Positions 1-7,624 of a stretch of DNA of 7,996 bases are shown here, piece by piece. The first letter of the stretch is position 1. The number at the start of each line of letters is the position of its first letter. The stretch covers positions 1 to 7,996 of the forward strand of contig CAMLRG010000230.1 of NCBI GenBank assembly GCA_946482335.1, read 5' to 3'. The DNA is from an uncultured Duganella sp. GTDB lineage: Bacteria > Pseudomonadota > Gammaproteobacteria > Burkholderiales > Burkholderiaceae. The translations under genes and the position numbers were made by a program. The notes beneath the pieces are model-generated. The model was not told where the DNA came from. It ran no database searches and worked only from the letters and a program-made list of their open reading frames with translations.

Positions 1-39
1 AGCAAATGTCCGGTTGCCAGAGCTGACCCCGACTTTCAT
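1..39 (-). CDS. Possible 5' end of the next operon gene (expected wspR), 13 codons visible
   Basis: An ATG at 37-39 overlaps the wspF TGA in the same ATGA arrangement used at four other junctions. The frame stays open to the window edge (MKVGVSSGNRTFA). Wsp operons usually end with wspR, a receiver-GGDEF diguanylate cyclase, so this could be its variable N-terminus. The 13 residues do not match any motif, and there is no clear Shine-Dalgarno upstream. The true start could equally be outside the window. Confidence 0.3.
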   Translation of the reverse strand, partial: MKVGVSSGNRTFA

Positions 40-1067
40 GCGGGCAGGCGGCCGCCGACGGTGCTGCGCAGGAAGGGGCCGATCTTGTCGAGCGGCAGGA
101 TGGTCTGGGCCGCGTCCAGCTCCACCGCGGCGCGCGGCATGCCGTAGACGGCGCAACTGGCCTGGTCCTGGGCGATGGTGACCTTGCCGGCACGGCGCAA
201 CGCCAACATGCCGTCGGCGCCATCGCGCCCCATGCCGGTCAGCAGGATGCCGACCGCCTCGCCTTTCCAGTGCTGCGCCACGCAATGGAAGAACACGTCG
301 ACCGAAGGCCGGTAGGCGTAATCCTTGGGGTTGGGATCGTAGCCCAGCTGTTGTTTCTCATCCAGCACCAGATGGTCGTTGCTCTTGGCGACCATCACGC
401 TGCCGCCTTGCAGCGCGGTGCGCCCTTCGATGGCGCGTACCGGCACCGCCAGCTGTTCCGACAGCCACTTGGCGAAATGGTCGGCAAAATTTTCGTCGAT
501 ATGCTGTACCACCACCACGGCGCAATTGGACGGCGGCGTCCAGCCGGAGAGGATGCGGGCAATCGCCATCGGTCCCCCGGTCGAGGCGCCGATGGCCACC
601 AGGGTGTCGAGGGCGGCGTCGCGCGGCGCCGCCTGGGAACTGCGGCGGCGCGGCGGCATGGACTGGTTGCCGCCGCTGTGGCGGATCAATTTGTCCATGG
701 TCTTGATCTTGTGCAGCAGCTCGGCGTCACCGCCTTGCTTCCCCTTCAGCACCGGGGTCGCCGTCACGTCGAGCGCGCCGGCGCCCAGGGCGCGGAACAC
801 CTGGTTGACATTGTCCTGCGGGCGCCCGGTAACCACCAGGATGGCGCACGGCGATTCGTCCATGATGCGGCGGGTGGCTTCCACCCCGTCCAGATCGGGC
901 ATGTTCAAATCCATCAGGATCAGGTCGGGCCGGTCGGCGGCGCATTTCTGCACCGCCTCCAGCCCGGTGCCGGCGATCCATGCCACCTGGTGTTCCTGCG
1001 TGCTGGCGACCACGCGCCGCAGCGCTTCGGCCGCCATCGGGACGTCGTTGGCGATCGCGATCCTCAT
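36..1067 (-). CDS. wspF: WspF: CheB-type receptor methylesterase with N-terminal receiver
   Basis: This 343-residue cytoplasmic enzyme should demethylate WspA glutamates when phosphorylated by WspE, giving negative feedback. In Pseudomonas, loss of WspF leaves the pathway on, with high cyclic-di-GMP and wrinkly colonies. The receiver (about 1-125) has D8 and phospho-acceptor D53 in LILMDLNMPDLDG, plus T80. The position normally filled by the conserved receiver lysine reads ALDVTATP, with T104 before the proline, and the usual acidic pair is N7-D8. Both resemble other WspF proteins as I recall them. A linker (about 130-150) leads to the methylesterase domain with the catalytic triad intact: S162 in GASTGGP, H189 in VVVVQHI, D282 in LLTGMGRDGADG. 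The ATG overlaps the wspE TGA. Only a weak AGGCGA at 1077-1082 serves as a possible ribosome site. The TGA at 36-38 overlaps a further ATG. Confidence 0.93.
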   Translation of the reverse strand: MRIAIANDVPMAAEALRRVVASTQEHQVAWIAGTGLEAVQKCAADRPDLILMDLNMPDLDGVEATRRIMDESPCAILVVTGRPQDNVNQVFRALGAGALDVTATPVLKGKQGGDAELLHKIKTMDKLIRHSGGNQSMPPRRRSSQAAPRDAALDTLVAIGASTGGPMAIARILSGWTPPSNCAVVVVQHIDENFADHFAKWLSEQLAVPVRAIEGRTALQGGSVMVAKSNDHLVLDEKQQLGYDPNPKDYAYRPSVDVFFHCVAQHWKGEAVGILLTGMGRDGADGMLALRRAGKVTIAQDQASCAVYGMPRAAVELDAAQTILPLDKIGPFLRSTVGGRLPA

Positions 1068-3418
1068 CGGTAGGCGTCGCCTATCAGGTCGGAAACCGCA
1101 TCGAGCAGGGTCTCGTCGTGGAAACTGCCCTTGGTCAAGTAATAGTCGGCCCCGGCGGCCAGGCCGCGCGCGCGGTCTTCCGGCCGGTCCTTGTAGGAAA
1201 CGATCATGACGGGCAGCTTGTGCAAGTGCAGGTCCTTCTTGATCAGGTTGACCAGTTCGATGCCATCCATGCGCGGCATGTCGACGTCGGTGATGACGAG
1301 GTCGTAGTCGCCGCTGCGCACCACGTTCCAGCCATCGATGCCGTCGATCGCGATGTCCACCTCGAATCCGCGTCCAACGAGCAGTTTGCGCTCCATTTCG
1401 CGCACGGTGAGCGAATCGTCCACGACAAGGATGCGTTTCATTCTACGCCGTCCGGCGTGGCTGGCGCGCGTCAGTTGGTGCAGGCTGCCTTCTTCCAGCA
1501 GCTTTTCGACGGAAAGCAACAGGTCGGGCACGTCCAGGATCAGTACCGGCTCGCCGTCGTCCAGCAGGGCGGCGGCGGAAATATCGCGCATCTTGCCGAA
1601 AATCGGGTCGATGGCTTGCACCGCCAGGCTTTGCTCGCCGCGGATCTTGTCCACCACCAGGGCGTAGCGCCGGGCGCCGGCGCCGATGACGACCACCGGC
1701 AATTCTTCGGCGTGTTCCATATCGCCCAGTTCCAGCACCTGGGCGGCGGCCACCAGGCCGAGGTGCTCGCCATCATGGTCGAAGAATTGCTTGTTTTCCA
1801 GCGTGTGCACGGCCGACGGCGCCACCTTGACGATGCGCTCGACCTTGACGATCGGGATGGCGTAGGCTTCGCCCTTGACGTCCACCACCAGGGCGCGCAC
1901 GATCGATTGCGTCAGCGGCAGGGTGATCGAGGTGCGGAAACCTTTGCCCAGCTCGGACTCGATGCGCACCGTGCCGTTCTGCTGGCGGATGGTGTCGTGC
2001 ACGATGTCCAGCCCTACGCCGCGGCCGGAAATCTCCGTGATGCCGCCTTTCAGGCTGAAGGCGGGCAGGAACAGGAATTCCATCAGTTCCGCATGGGACA
2101 TGGCGGCCACCATCTGCTCGGTGGCCATCTTGCGCTCGATCACGGTGCGGCGGATCATTTCCGGGTCGACGCCGCGGCCGTCGTCGCTGATCTCGATACT
2201 GAGCATGCCGGCACGGTGGCGCGCCTCCATCAGGATGGTGCCGGTGCCGGGCTTGCCGGCGGCCTGCCGCTCGCCGGACGGCTCCATGCCGTGGTCGACG
2301 GCATTGCGCAGCAAGTGGTTGAGCGGGCTTTCGATGCGCTGCAGGATGTCGCGGTCGACCAGGGTGTCTTCGCCTTCGACTTGCAGCAGCACATCCTTGC
2401 CCAGGCTGCGCGCCAGGTCGCGCACCATGCGCGGGAAATGCTGGATGCCGTCGCGGAAAGGGCGCATGCGCAAGGACAGCACTTCGTCGACCATGGTTTC
2501 GGAACCGGTCAGCAGGCGGCGCTCGAAATTTTCCATGTCGTTGATGTGCTCGAGCATGAATTGCTTGAGCGGCTGGCTCTTCTGGATCGCCAGCAGGGCC
2601 TTTTCCTTCAGCGTCGGGTCGCTGGCCTGCGCGGCCGCCTCCATCAGTTCTTCCAGCACGGCAAACAGGGCGGCCTGGTTGCGTTTGTAGCGCTGCACGC
2701 CCTGGATCAGGGGATGCAGCTGGTGGGCATTGATGCGCGCTTCACTTGCCAGGGCAAGCAGGCGGTCGAAATTCTGCGCCGTCTTCATCGGCGGCAGCAT
2801 GCGGCCGGGGATTGCCTGGTCGGCTGCGCCATCGGCCGGCGTCTCGCCGGCGGGGGCGGCGGGCCTTGCGTCCGCGCCGGCGTCGGCTTGCACTTCGGCC
2901 TGCGCTGGGCGGGGCGCCGGTGTGGGGAAGGGCGCCGGTGCCGGCGCCGGTGCGGGTGCGGGCGGTGCGGCTGGCGGGGCGGTGGCCGGTGCCGGCGCCA
3001 CCGGCTCCGGCAGGAAGGCAATCCCGCGCACGTCGTTCATCGTCTTGCCGACTTGCGCGCCGTGCGCCGCCAGCCAGGCATCCATATCGCCATCGACACG
3101 CGAGCTTTGCACGATCAGGTCCACCGCCGCGAGCAGCGCGTCGACGCGGTTCGGCGTCAGTTTCAGCTTGCCCGCCTGCGCGGCAATGAAGGCGTCTTCC
3201 ATGCCGTGCGCCAGCTGCACCACCATATCCAGCCCCACGATGGAGGCGGCGCCCTTGATCGAATGGGCCGCCCGCATCATCGACTCGATGTCGGCCGGGT
3301 CGTGGCGGCGTTCGAAGGCCAGCAAGCCGTCGGTCAGGATCTGCGTCTGGCTGTCGGCCTCCATGCGGAACAGTTCCAGCATGGAGAACTGGCTCAGGTC
3401 GTCCTTCTTGTCCGTCAT
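1064..3418 (-). CDS. wspE: WspE: hybrid CheA-type histidine kinase with C-terminal receiver
   Basis: This 784-residue cytoplasmic kinase is the core of the Wsp complex. It should autophosphorylate on the HPt histidine and pass phosphate to its own receiver, to WspF and to the output regulator WspR. Domains: HPt (P1) about 1-125 with phospho-accepting H52 in RAAHSIKGAAS; an Ala/Pro-rich low-complexity linker about 137-200 where a CheA P2 domain could otherwise sit; dimerisation helices about 215-310; ATPase domain about 315-505 with N box NHLLRNAVDHG (367-377), G1 box SDDGRGVDP (411-419) and G2 box GRGVGLD (465-471); CheW-like P5 about 506-645; receiver 661-784 with D667/D668, phospho-acceptor D711, S741 and K763, all key positions intact. 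The start overlaps the wspD stop and has GAGGA 7 nt upstream. An upstream in-frame extension into wspD is rejected. The stop overlaps the wspF start. Confidence 0.94.
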   Translation of the reverse strand: MTDKKDDLSQFSMLELFRMEADSQTQILTDGLLAFERRHDPADIESMMRAAHSIKGAASIVGLDMVVQLAHGMEDAFIAAQAGKLKLTPNRVDALLAAVDLIVQSSRVDGDMDAWLAAHGAQVGKTMNDVRGIAFLPEPVAPAPATAPPAAPPAPAPAPAPAPFPTPAPRPAQAEVQADAGADARPAAPAGETPADGAADQAIPGRMLPPMKTAQNFDRLLALASEARINAHQLHPLIQGVQRYKRNQAALFAVLEELMEAAAQASDPTLKEKALLAIQKSQPLKQFMLEHINDMENFERRLLTGSETMVDEVLSLRMRPFRDGIQHFPRMVRDLARSLGKDVLLQVEGEDTLVDRDILQRIESPLNHLLRNAVDHGMEPSGERQAAGKPGTGTILMEARHRAGMLSIEISDDGRGVDPEMIRRTVIERKMATEQMVAAMSHAELMEFLFLPAFSLKGGITEISGRGVGLDIVHDTIRQQNGTVRIESELGKGFRTSITLPLTQSIVRALVVDVKGEAYAIPIVKVERIVKVAPSAVHTLENKQFFDHDGEHLGLVAAAQVLELGDMEHAEELPVVVIGAGARRYALVVDKIRGEQSLAVQAIDPIFGKMRDISAAALLDDGEPVLILDVPDLLLSVEKLLEEGSLHQLTRASHAGRRRMKRILVVDDSLTVREMERKLLVGRGFEVDIAIDGIDGWNVVRSGDYDLVITDVDMPRMDGIELVNLIKKDLHLHKLPVMIVSYKDRPEDRARGLAAGADYYLTKGSFHDETLLDAVSDLIGDAYR
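2911..3010 (-). repeat. GC-rich low-complexity tract encoding the Ala/Pro linker of WspE
   Basis: Imperfect repeats of GCGCCGG / GGTGCC units encode runs of Ala-Pro (residues about 137-170 of WspE) between the HPt and dimerisation domains. The units are irregular, with codon variation, so this is a degenerate low-complexity tract rather than a perfect tandem repeat. Confidence 0.6.
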
Positions 3419-4086
3419 CGCAGCGTCCTCGCCAGCTGGTAGCCCAGCAGCCCCTGGTCCAGGCAGCCGACCTGCATGTCCTCGTGCGGCAGCACGCCGG
3501 CCAGGTAGCGCTCGAGGCCCTTGTTGATGGTGGCGGCGGGCGGTTTCAGATCGCTGGCGGCGTAGCGGATGATGCCGTGCAGCTCGGACACCGGCAGGGC
3601 ATAGCTCTGCTCTTCCCACTGCACCAGCAGCATGCGGGCGAAGGTGTGGCGGCCGGCACGCCCCTCGCCGCCGTCTTCGGCTATGCCCATCAGCTCCGCC
3701 AGCGAGACGCAGGGATACAGCTTGCCGCCGGCATTCACCACGCCGCGCAGGCCGCGCGCATTGCGGTGCGGCAGGCGGTGCGGCACGGCCTTCGGTGCGA
3801 TCTGCCGGAACATGGCGGTCGGCAGGGCCAGCCACTCGTGGCCGATGCGGAAGGCGACGCAGGAACTGTCATGGCGTACCCCTTGTTCGGGCGGCGCGCG
3901 GAAATGTTCGGCCCACTCGCGCTGGTAGCCCGGGCTCACCGGGCGTTGCAGGTTGCGCAGGGCAGCACCGGCATACACTTCGCAGTTGCGGCAATGGACC
4001 GCCTTGTCGAGCAATTCGCAGCTATGGTCGCCGGCAACGCCAATCCGGTTCCAGCACGCTTCCAGGTCTTGTATCGGGTCGGTCAT
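3415..4086 (-). CDS. wspD: WspD: second CheW-family coupling protein with cysteine-containing N-terminal extension
   Basis: This 223-residue adaptor is expected, with WspB, to link WspA arrays to WspE. The N-terminal ~70 residues form an extension not found in plain CheW. It holds CWNRIGVAGDHSC (C11, C23) and HCRNCEVY (C32, C35), a pattern I associate with WspD proteins. The CheW domain covers about residues 75-220: CVAFRIGHEWLALP strand, RGLRGVVNAGGKLYPCVSLAELMG core (about 111-134), then MLLVQWEEQSYALPVSELHG. The start ATG (4084-4086) lies 15 nt after the wspC stop and has AGGCGG 8 nt upstream. This is the only junction in the operon without an overlap. The TGA overlaps the wspE ATG. A function for the cysteine segment is not evident from sequence. 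Confidence 0.9.
   Translation of the reverse strand: MTDPIQDLEACWNRIGVAGDHSCELLDKAVHCRNCEVYAGAALRNLQRPVSPGYQREWAEHFRAPPEQGVRHDSSCVAFRIGHEWLALPTAMFRQIAPKAVPHRLPHRNARGLRGVVNAGGKLYPCVSLAELMGIAEDGGEGRAGRHTFARMLLVQWEEQSYALPVSELHGIIRYAASDLKPPAATINKGLERYLAGVLPHEDMQVGCLDQGLLGYQLARTLR
3426..3430 (-). promoter_or_regulatory. Ribosome binding site for wspE inside wspD
   Basis: GAGGA on the minus strand, 7 nt upstream of the ATG at 3416-3418. It decides the start of wspE, whose reading frame stays open much further upstream, through wspD. Confidence 0.65.
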
Positions 4087-4094
4087 GGTGGTCG

Positions 4095-4100
4095 CCGCCT
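4095..4100 (-). promoter_or_regulatory. Ribosome binding site for wspD in the wspC-wspD gap
   Basis: AGGCGG on the minus strand, 8 nt upstream of the wspD ATG, lies within the only intergenic gap of the operon. Confidence 0.5.
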
Positions 4101-4101
4101 A

Positions 4102-5361
4102 TCACTGTGGCCGCTGGCGCCGGAAGGCCCGCGCTGCGCGTGCCTTCAGCGCGGCGGCGGCGCTGCTGTTGCCGCCTTGCTCCTGCAGCAGGGCCAGGTG
4201 GCACAGGGCGTCGTAATGGTCCGGTTGCAGGTAGAGGCAGCGCTTCAGCTGCGTTTCCGCGTCGGCCTGCTGGCCGGCGGATTCGGCCAGCAGGCCGAGG
4301 ATGAAGTGTGCATCGGCCGATTCGGGCTGCTGCGCGAGGAATTCGCGGCATGCGGAATGGGCTTCCATCAGCCGGCCGGCATCGGCCAGGGCGCGCGCGT
4401 GTTGCAGCAGGGTTTCTTCGCCGACGGCAGCGGTGCCGGCTGGCGCTGTGGGCGCCGGCGTTGTCGCCGGGGGAGCCTGCCTTGCAGCCGGCCCCGACCG
4501 CGCGCGCGTTGCCGCTGGCGAGGCCGGCGTGGCAGGCGTGGGCAGCGCGGGCGGGCGGCGGCCGGGGAGGGCGGCGCGGGCGGGGACGGCAGGACGCTTG
4601 ATGTCCTTGCGCAGCGCAAACGCCTGCCGGTGCGGCAGCGGCGCGAAGCCATGGCGCACGAACGATGGCACTTCCGCGTAGCCGGCCAGCAGCATGCCGT
4701 CGTCGCTCAGATGTGCCGACAGCCGCGCAATGGCGGCAGCGGTGGTCGGTTCGTCGAAGTAGATCAGCAGGTTGCGGCAAAAGATCACATCGTACTGCCG
4801 CGCGGAGCCCAGCGGCCCTTCCAGCAGGCTCCCCCGGGCGAAGCGGATCCGCGCGCGCAGCTGGTCGTCGATCCGGTACACATCGTCGCCGGCCGCGCTG
4901 AAATAACGGTCGCGGAACGACAAGTCGTTGGCACGGAAGGCATTGCGGCCGAATACGCCGGCTTCGGCGCGCGCTATGCAGGCCGCGCTGATATCGACAG
5001 CATCGATCATGAACGCGCGCGGCAGGACACCTGCGTCGCACAGTGCCATCGCCATGGAATAGGGCTCTTCGCCGCCGGCGCATGGCACGGAAAGGATGCG
5101 GACCAGCGCCGCGCCGCCGGCCAGCTGCGCCCGCACGAATTCGACGGCAGCCGCAAACGCTTGCGGATCACGGAACAGCCACGATTCCGGCACCACCACC
5201 AGCTCCAGCAGCTCGCGCAGTTCCGTCTCGTCCAGCGTTTCGGCATATGCCTCGCACTGCCGTTGTCCGGTCGCCTCCATGCGCCGCTTCACCGCCCGTT
5301 CAACCGTGCTGTGTGCCAGGTTCATGCCGGTCATGCTGCGCAGTGCGGACAGGACGTTCAT
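4102..5361 (-). CDS. wspC: WspC: CheR-type receptor methyltransferase with C-terminal TPRs
   Basis: This 419-residue cytoplasmic enzyme is expected to transfer methyl groups from S-adenosylmethionine to glutamates on WspA, tuning its signalling. A short CheR N-terminal helical region (about 1-65) ends in VVVPESWLFRDP, the Wsp version of the CheR TEFFRD motif. The SAM-binding domain follows: motif I as ILSVPCAGGEEPYSMAM (about 89-105), an acidic IDAVDIS strand (about 119-125) and the DVIFCRNLLIYFD block (about 191-203). An Ala/Pro-rich linker (about 255-312) leads to helical repeats typical of TPRs (about 316-415), including AHFILGLLAE and HYDALCHLALL. TPR-carrying CheR is characteristic of WspC. 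It may replace pentapeptide tethering, as WspA lacks an NWETF tail. The ATG overlaps the wspB TGA and has GGAGG 10 nt upstream. A 15-nt gap follows before wspD. Confidence 0.92.
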   Translation of the reverse strand: MNVLSALRSMTGMNLAHSTVERAVKRRMEATGQRQCEAYAETLDETELRELLELVVVPESWLFRDPQAFAAAVEFVRAQLAGGAALVRILSVPCAGGEEPYSMAMALCDAGVLPRAFMIDAVDISAACIARAEAGVFGRNAFRANDLSFRDRYFSAAGDDVYRIDDQLRARIRFARGSLLEGPLGSARQYDVIFCRNLLIYFDEPTTAAAIARLSAHLSDDGMLLAGYAEVPSFVRHGFAPLPHRQAFALRKDIKRPAVPARAALPGRRPPALPTPATPASPAATRARSGPAARQAPPATTPAPTAPAGTAAVGEETLLQHARALADAGRLMEAHSACREFLAQQPESADAHFILGLLAESAGQQADAETQLKRCLYLQPDHYDALCHLALLQEQGGNSSAAAALKARAARAFRRQRPQ

Positions 5362-5816
5362 TGCACCGTAGCCTCCGCCGGGAACAGCCGTGCCCGCAGT
5401 TCGGCCGGCAGCAGGGCATCGACTTCAACCAGCTGCACCATGCCTTGCGCATCGCCCGCCACGGGCCCCAGGAATTGCGCCGCCTGCACCCCGCTGGGCG
5501 CCAGCGCTTGCCGTGCCACGTCCTGCACGCCCTGTACGCGCTCGGCCATCAGGCCCAGCGCATGCAGGCGCCCTTCGCCATCGGTGTAATCGGCAACCAC
5601 GATGCGGGTGTCGAAATGCTGGCGCGAAGGCGGGCCGCCGCTGATGCGCGAGAGGTCGACCACCGGCACCGGATCGCCGTGCAGGTTTATCAGGCCCGCC
5701 ACGCTGTCCGGCGCCAGCGGAATGCCCTTCAATTCCAGCAAGGGCAGCACGCGCCGCACCTGCCGCAGCGGCAAGCCATAGCGGTCGGCGCCGATGTGGA
5801 AGACCAGGACCTTCAT
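5358..5816 (-). CDS. wspB: WspB: CheW-family coupling protein
   Basis: This 152-residue protein consists of one CheW / SH3-like coupling domain. Such proteins are cytoplasmic adaptors that hold the receptor tip to the P5 domain of the CheA-type kinase. Family features are the opening strand [17 protein letters not shown], the [10 protein letters not shown] segment and the [18 protein letters not shown] motif (about 40-57), which corresponds to the conserved G-x-x-N/x-R/H-G-x-x-x-P-V-x-D-L core. The ATG overlaps the wspA TGA (ATGA) and no Shine-Dalgarno is visible upstream, so translation probably depends on ribosomes finishing wspA. The stop in turn overlaps the wspC start. The wspB rather than wspD assignment rests on position between receptor and methyltransferase and on the absence of the N-terminal cysteine extension seen in wspD. 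Confidence 0.9.
   Translation of the reverse strand: MKVLVFHIGADRYGLPLRQVRRVLPLLELKGIPLAPDSVAGLINLHGDPVPVVDLSRISGGPPSRQHFDTRIVVADYTDGEGRLHALGLMAERVQGVQDVARQALAPSGVQAAQFLGPVAGDAQGMVQLVEVDALLPAELRARLFPAEATVQ
5372..5376 (-). promoter_or_regulatory. Strong ribosome binding site for wspC inside wspB
   Basis: GGAGG on the minus strand lies 10 nt upstream of the wspC ATG, within the last codons of wspB. It supports the overlapping ATG as the true start. Confidence 0.65.
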
Positions 5817-7624
5817 GCGTTGACGGCAAACGTGGCGACGCTCGACTGCAGGTCGCCGGCCGCATATTGCAGCTGGTGCACCGCCTCGCTGGTCGCCTTC
5901 AGCGATTCGACGGTCTGCTGGGTGGCATCGTTCAGCTGCATCATGGTCTCGGTGATCTGCTGCGCGCCGACGGACTGCGCCTGCATGCCCTGCAGCACGG
6001 CATCGAACTGCGGCGCCAGTTTCTGCACCTGGTCCATCACACCCGATAACTGGTCGGTCACCTGGCGTACTTCGCCCACGCTGCGCCGGATCTCTTCCGA
6101 GAATTTGTCCATGCCCATCACGCTGGCCGAGACGGCCGACTGCATTTCCTTCAGCATTTGCTCGATATCCCAGGTCGATACCGAAGTCTGGTCGGCCAGG
6201 CGGCGGATTTCGGTCGCCACCACCGAAAAGCCGCGCCCGGCCTCGCCGGCCTTTTCGGCTTCGATGGCCGCGTTCAGCGACAGGATGTTGGTCTGGTCGG
6301 CCACCTTGGTGATGGTGGTCAGCACCGAATTGATGTTGGACGCCTTTTCCGACAGCGCTGCCAGCTTGGCATTGATCGAATCGGTCGCGTTCACCATGTT
6401 CTGCATGGTCTGGTCCATGCGCCGCAGGTTGCCTTGCGCCTCGGAGGTGGCGCTGGTCGTGTAATCGGCCACCGCCGTCGCCTCTTCCATGGTTTTCAGC
6501 AGCTGCGACGTATTCGACGAAATCTCCTTGGTGGTGCTGAGCACTTCCACCGACGTCTGGGCCTGTTCCACGCCGGTCGCCTCCTGCTGCTTGGCCGACG
6601 CGGCGATTTCCGTTGCCGAGGTGGTGACCTGGATGCCCGCCTTCTGCACATTGTTCAGCAGCTGGCGCAGGTTGTCGAACATGCGCTGCAAGCCTTCGCC
6701 CAGCTGGCCGATGGCATCGTCGCCGGTCACGGTGATCCTGCCGGTCATGTCGCCGTTCGCCGCCCGCGATACCGATACGAGCAGCGCATCCACCTTGGCG
6801 CGCAAGTCGTTGGTCGCGGCCAGCTCGCGCGCGGCGCCATCCTGCAACTGCTGGGCCATCTTGTTGAAGTCTTCGCTCACCTTGCCCAGTTCATCGCCCG
6901 AGGTAATCGCGATGCGCGCCGTTTGCTCGCCCGCGCCCAGGCGGCCGAGGGCCGCGGTCAGGTTGCCCAGCGGTCCCAGGATCGCGCGCCCCAGGGTGTA
7001 GGCAATGAGCAGCGACAGGACGACCACCGTCACGCCGCCGCCCAGCAGCAGGTTGTTCTGGCTGTTGTGCAATTCCACCGACTGGGCGCTGCGGGCCGCA
7101 AGCAGGCGGCGCTCCTCGTCGGCAGCCTGTTCCAGCAATTCGCGCGCACTGCCCACGATGGCGCCGGCTTCCTTCAGCTCCGCCGACTGGCCCAGCGCAT
7201 CGGCGGCCCCCTTGCTGTCGCTCAGCGCACGGCGCTTTTCGATCTGGCGCCGGATATGCACGTCGGCCCAGTTGGACAGCAAAGCCTGGGCACGCTTCAG
7301 GCGCTCATTCTGCTGCGGGTCGTCGACCGTCAGCTGGACCGCCTTGGCCGCCCGCTGCTTCATGATTTCGGCGTGTTCCTGTTCACTGGCCAGGAAGGCC
7401 TCGTTGCCGGTCAGGATATAGCCGCGGGCATCGACCTGGAGCTGCAGCGCGGCGTTGTTGATGCGGTCCAGTTCGATCAGCACTTCCATCGAGTGCCTGT
7501 CCCATTTGTTGGCGTTGGTGAGGCTGCTGAAATTGTTGAACGCCAGGACTATCAGTATCAAGATGATTGCTACTATGCCGCCAAAGCCGATGTAGAGCTT
7601 GTTCTTGATGCTCAAGTTGTTCAT
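5813..7624 (-). CDS. wspA: WspA: membrane methyl-accepting chemotaxis receptor of the Wsp system, tandem HAMP
   Basis: This 603-residue receptor is the input of the Wsp pathway, which in Pseudomonas responds to surface contact and controls WspE kinase activity. Visible order: short cytoplasmic N-terminus; TM1 about residues 10-30; periplasmic helical bundle about 31-190, with a CHASE3-like segment ([13 protein letters not shown], about 66-78); TM2 about 191-213; HAMP about 212-262; a second HAMP-like unit about 275-325 ([20 protein letters not shown]); then the coiled-coil signalling domain. The hairpin tip is canonical ([20 protein letters not shown], 451-470) and leads into the [10 protein letters not shown] and STWDIEQM segments, the latter typical of WspA-type receptors. 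The C-terminus ends ATFAVNA, with no NWETF-like CheR-tethering pentapeptide. The family member I remember from P. aeruginosa is about 540 residues, so the extra length fits the additional HAMP. The start is set by the GGAGA site. The TGA overlaps the wspB ATG. Confidence 0.93.
   Translation of the reverse strand: MNNLSIKNKLYIGFGGIVAIILILIVLAFNNFSSLTNANKWDRHSMEVLIELDRINNAALQLQVDARGYILTGNEAFLASEQEHAEIMKQRAAKAVQLTVDDPQQNERLKRAQALLSNWADVHIRRQIEKRRALSDSKGAADALGQSAELKEAGAIVGSARELLEQAADEERRLLAARSAQSVELHNSQNNLLLGGGVTVVVLSLLIAYTLGRAILGPLGNLTAALGRLGAGEQTARIAITSGDELGKVSEDFNKMAQQLQDGAARELAATNDLRAKVDALLVSVSRAANGDMTGRITVTGDDAIGQLGEGLQRMFDNLRQLLNNVQKAGIQVTTSATEIAASAKQQEATGVEQAQTSVEVLSTTKEISSNTSQLLKTMEEATAVADYTTSATSEAQGNLRRMDQTMQNMVNATDSINAKLAALSEKASNINSVLTTITKVADQTNILSLNAAIEAEKAGEAGRGFSVVATEIRRLADQTSVSTWDIEQMLKEMQSAVSASVMGMDKFSEEIRRSVGEVRQVTDQLSGVMDQVQKLAPQFDAVLQGMQAQSVGAQQITETMMQLNDATQQTVESLKATSEAVHQLQYAAGDLQSSVATFAVNA

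Noticed and set aside
1068..1082. Small inverted repeat AGGCG-A-CGCCT before wspF as an attenuator
   Set aside because: The stem is only 5 bp with a one-base loop and no T tract, and it lies inside wspE coding sequence, so it is likely chance in GC-rich DNA.
980..3442. Very long plus-strand open frame (820 codons) opposite wspE
   Set aside because: It is antisense to a clear CheA gene. The product is rich in His, Gln, Arg and Gly with no recognisable domain, as expected from the complement of GC-rich codons.
3419..3835. N-terminal extension of wspE into wspD
   Set aside because: The frame is open but Pro/Arg-rich and unlike CheA. The ATG at 3416-3418 has GAGGA 7 nt upstream, overlaps the wspD stop and begins a normal HPt domain.
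3484..5589. Long plus-strand open frame (701 codons) opposite wspB, wspC and wspD
   Set aside because: It spans several well-supported genes on the other strand, has no domain signature and is low-complexity Arg/Ala/Gln-rich, so it is a shadow frame.
36..7624. Flagellar chemotaxis (che) operon
   Set aside because: No CheY, CheZ or CheD. The presence of TPR-CheR, two CheW proteins, a CheA-receiver hybrid and the WspA-like receptor hairpin fits Wsp better.
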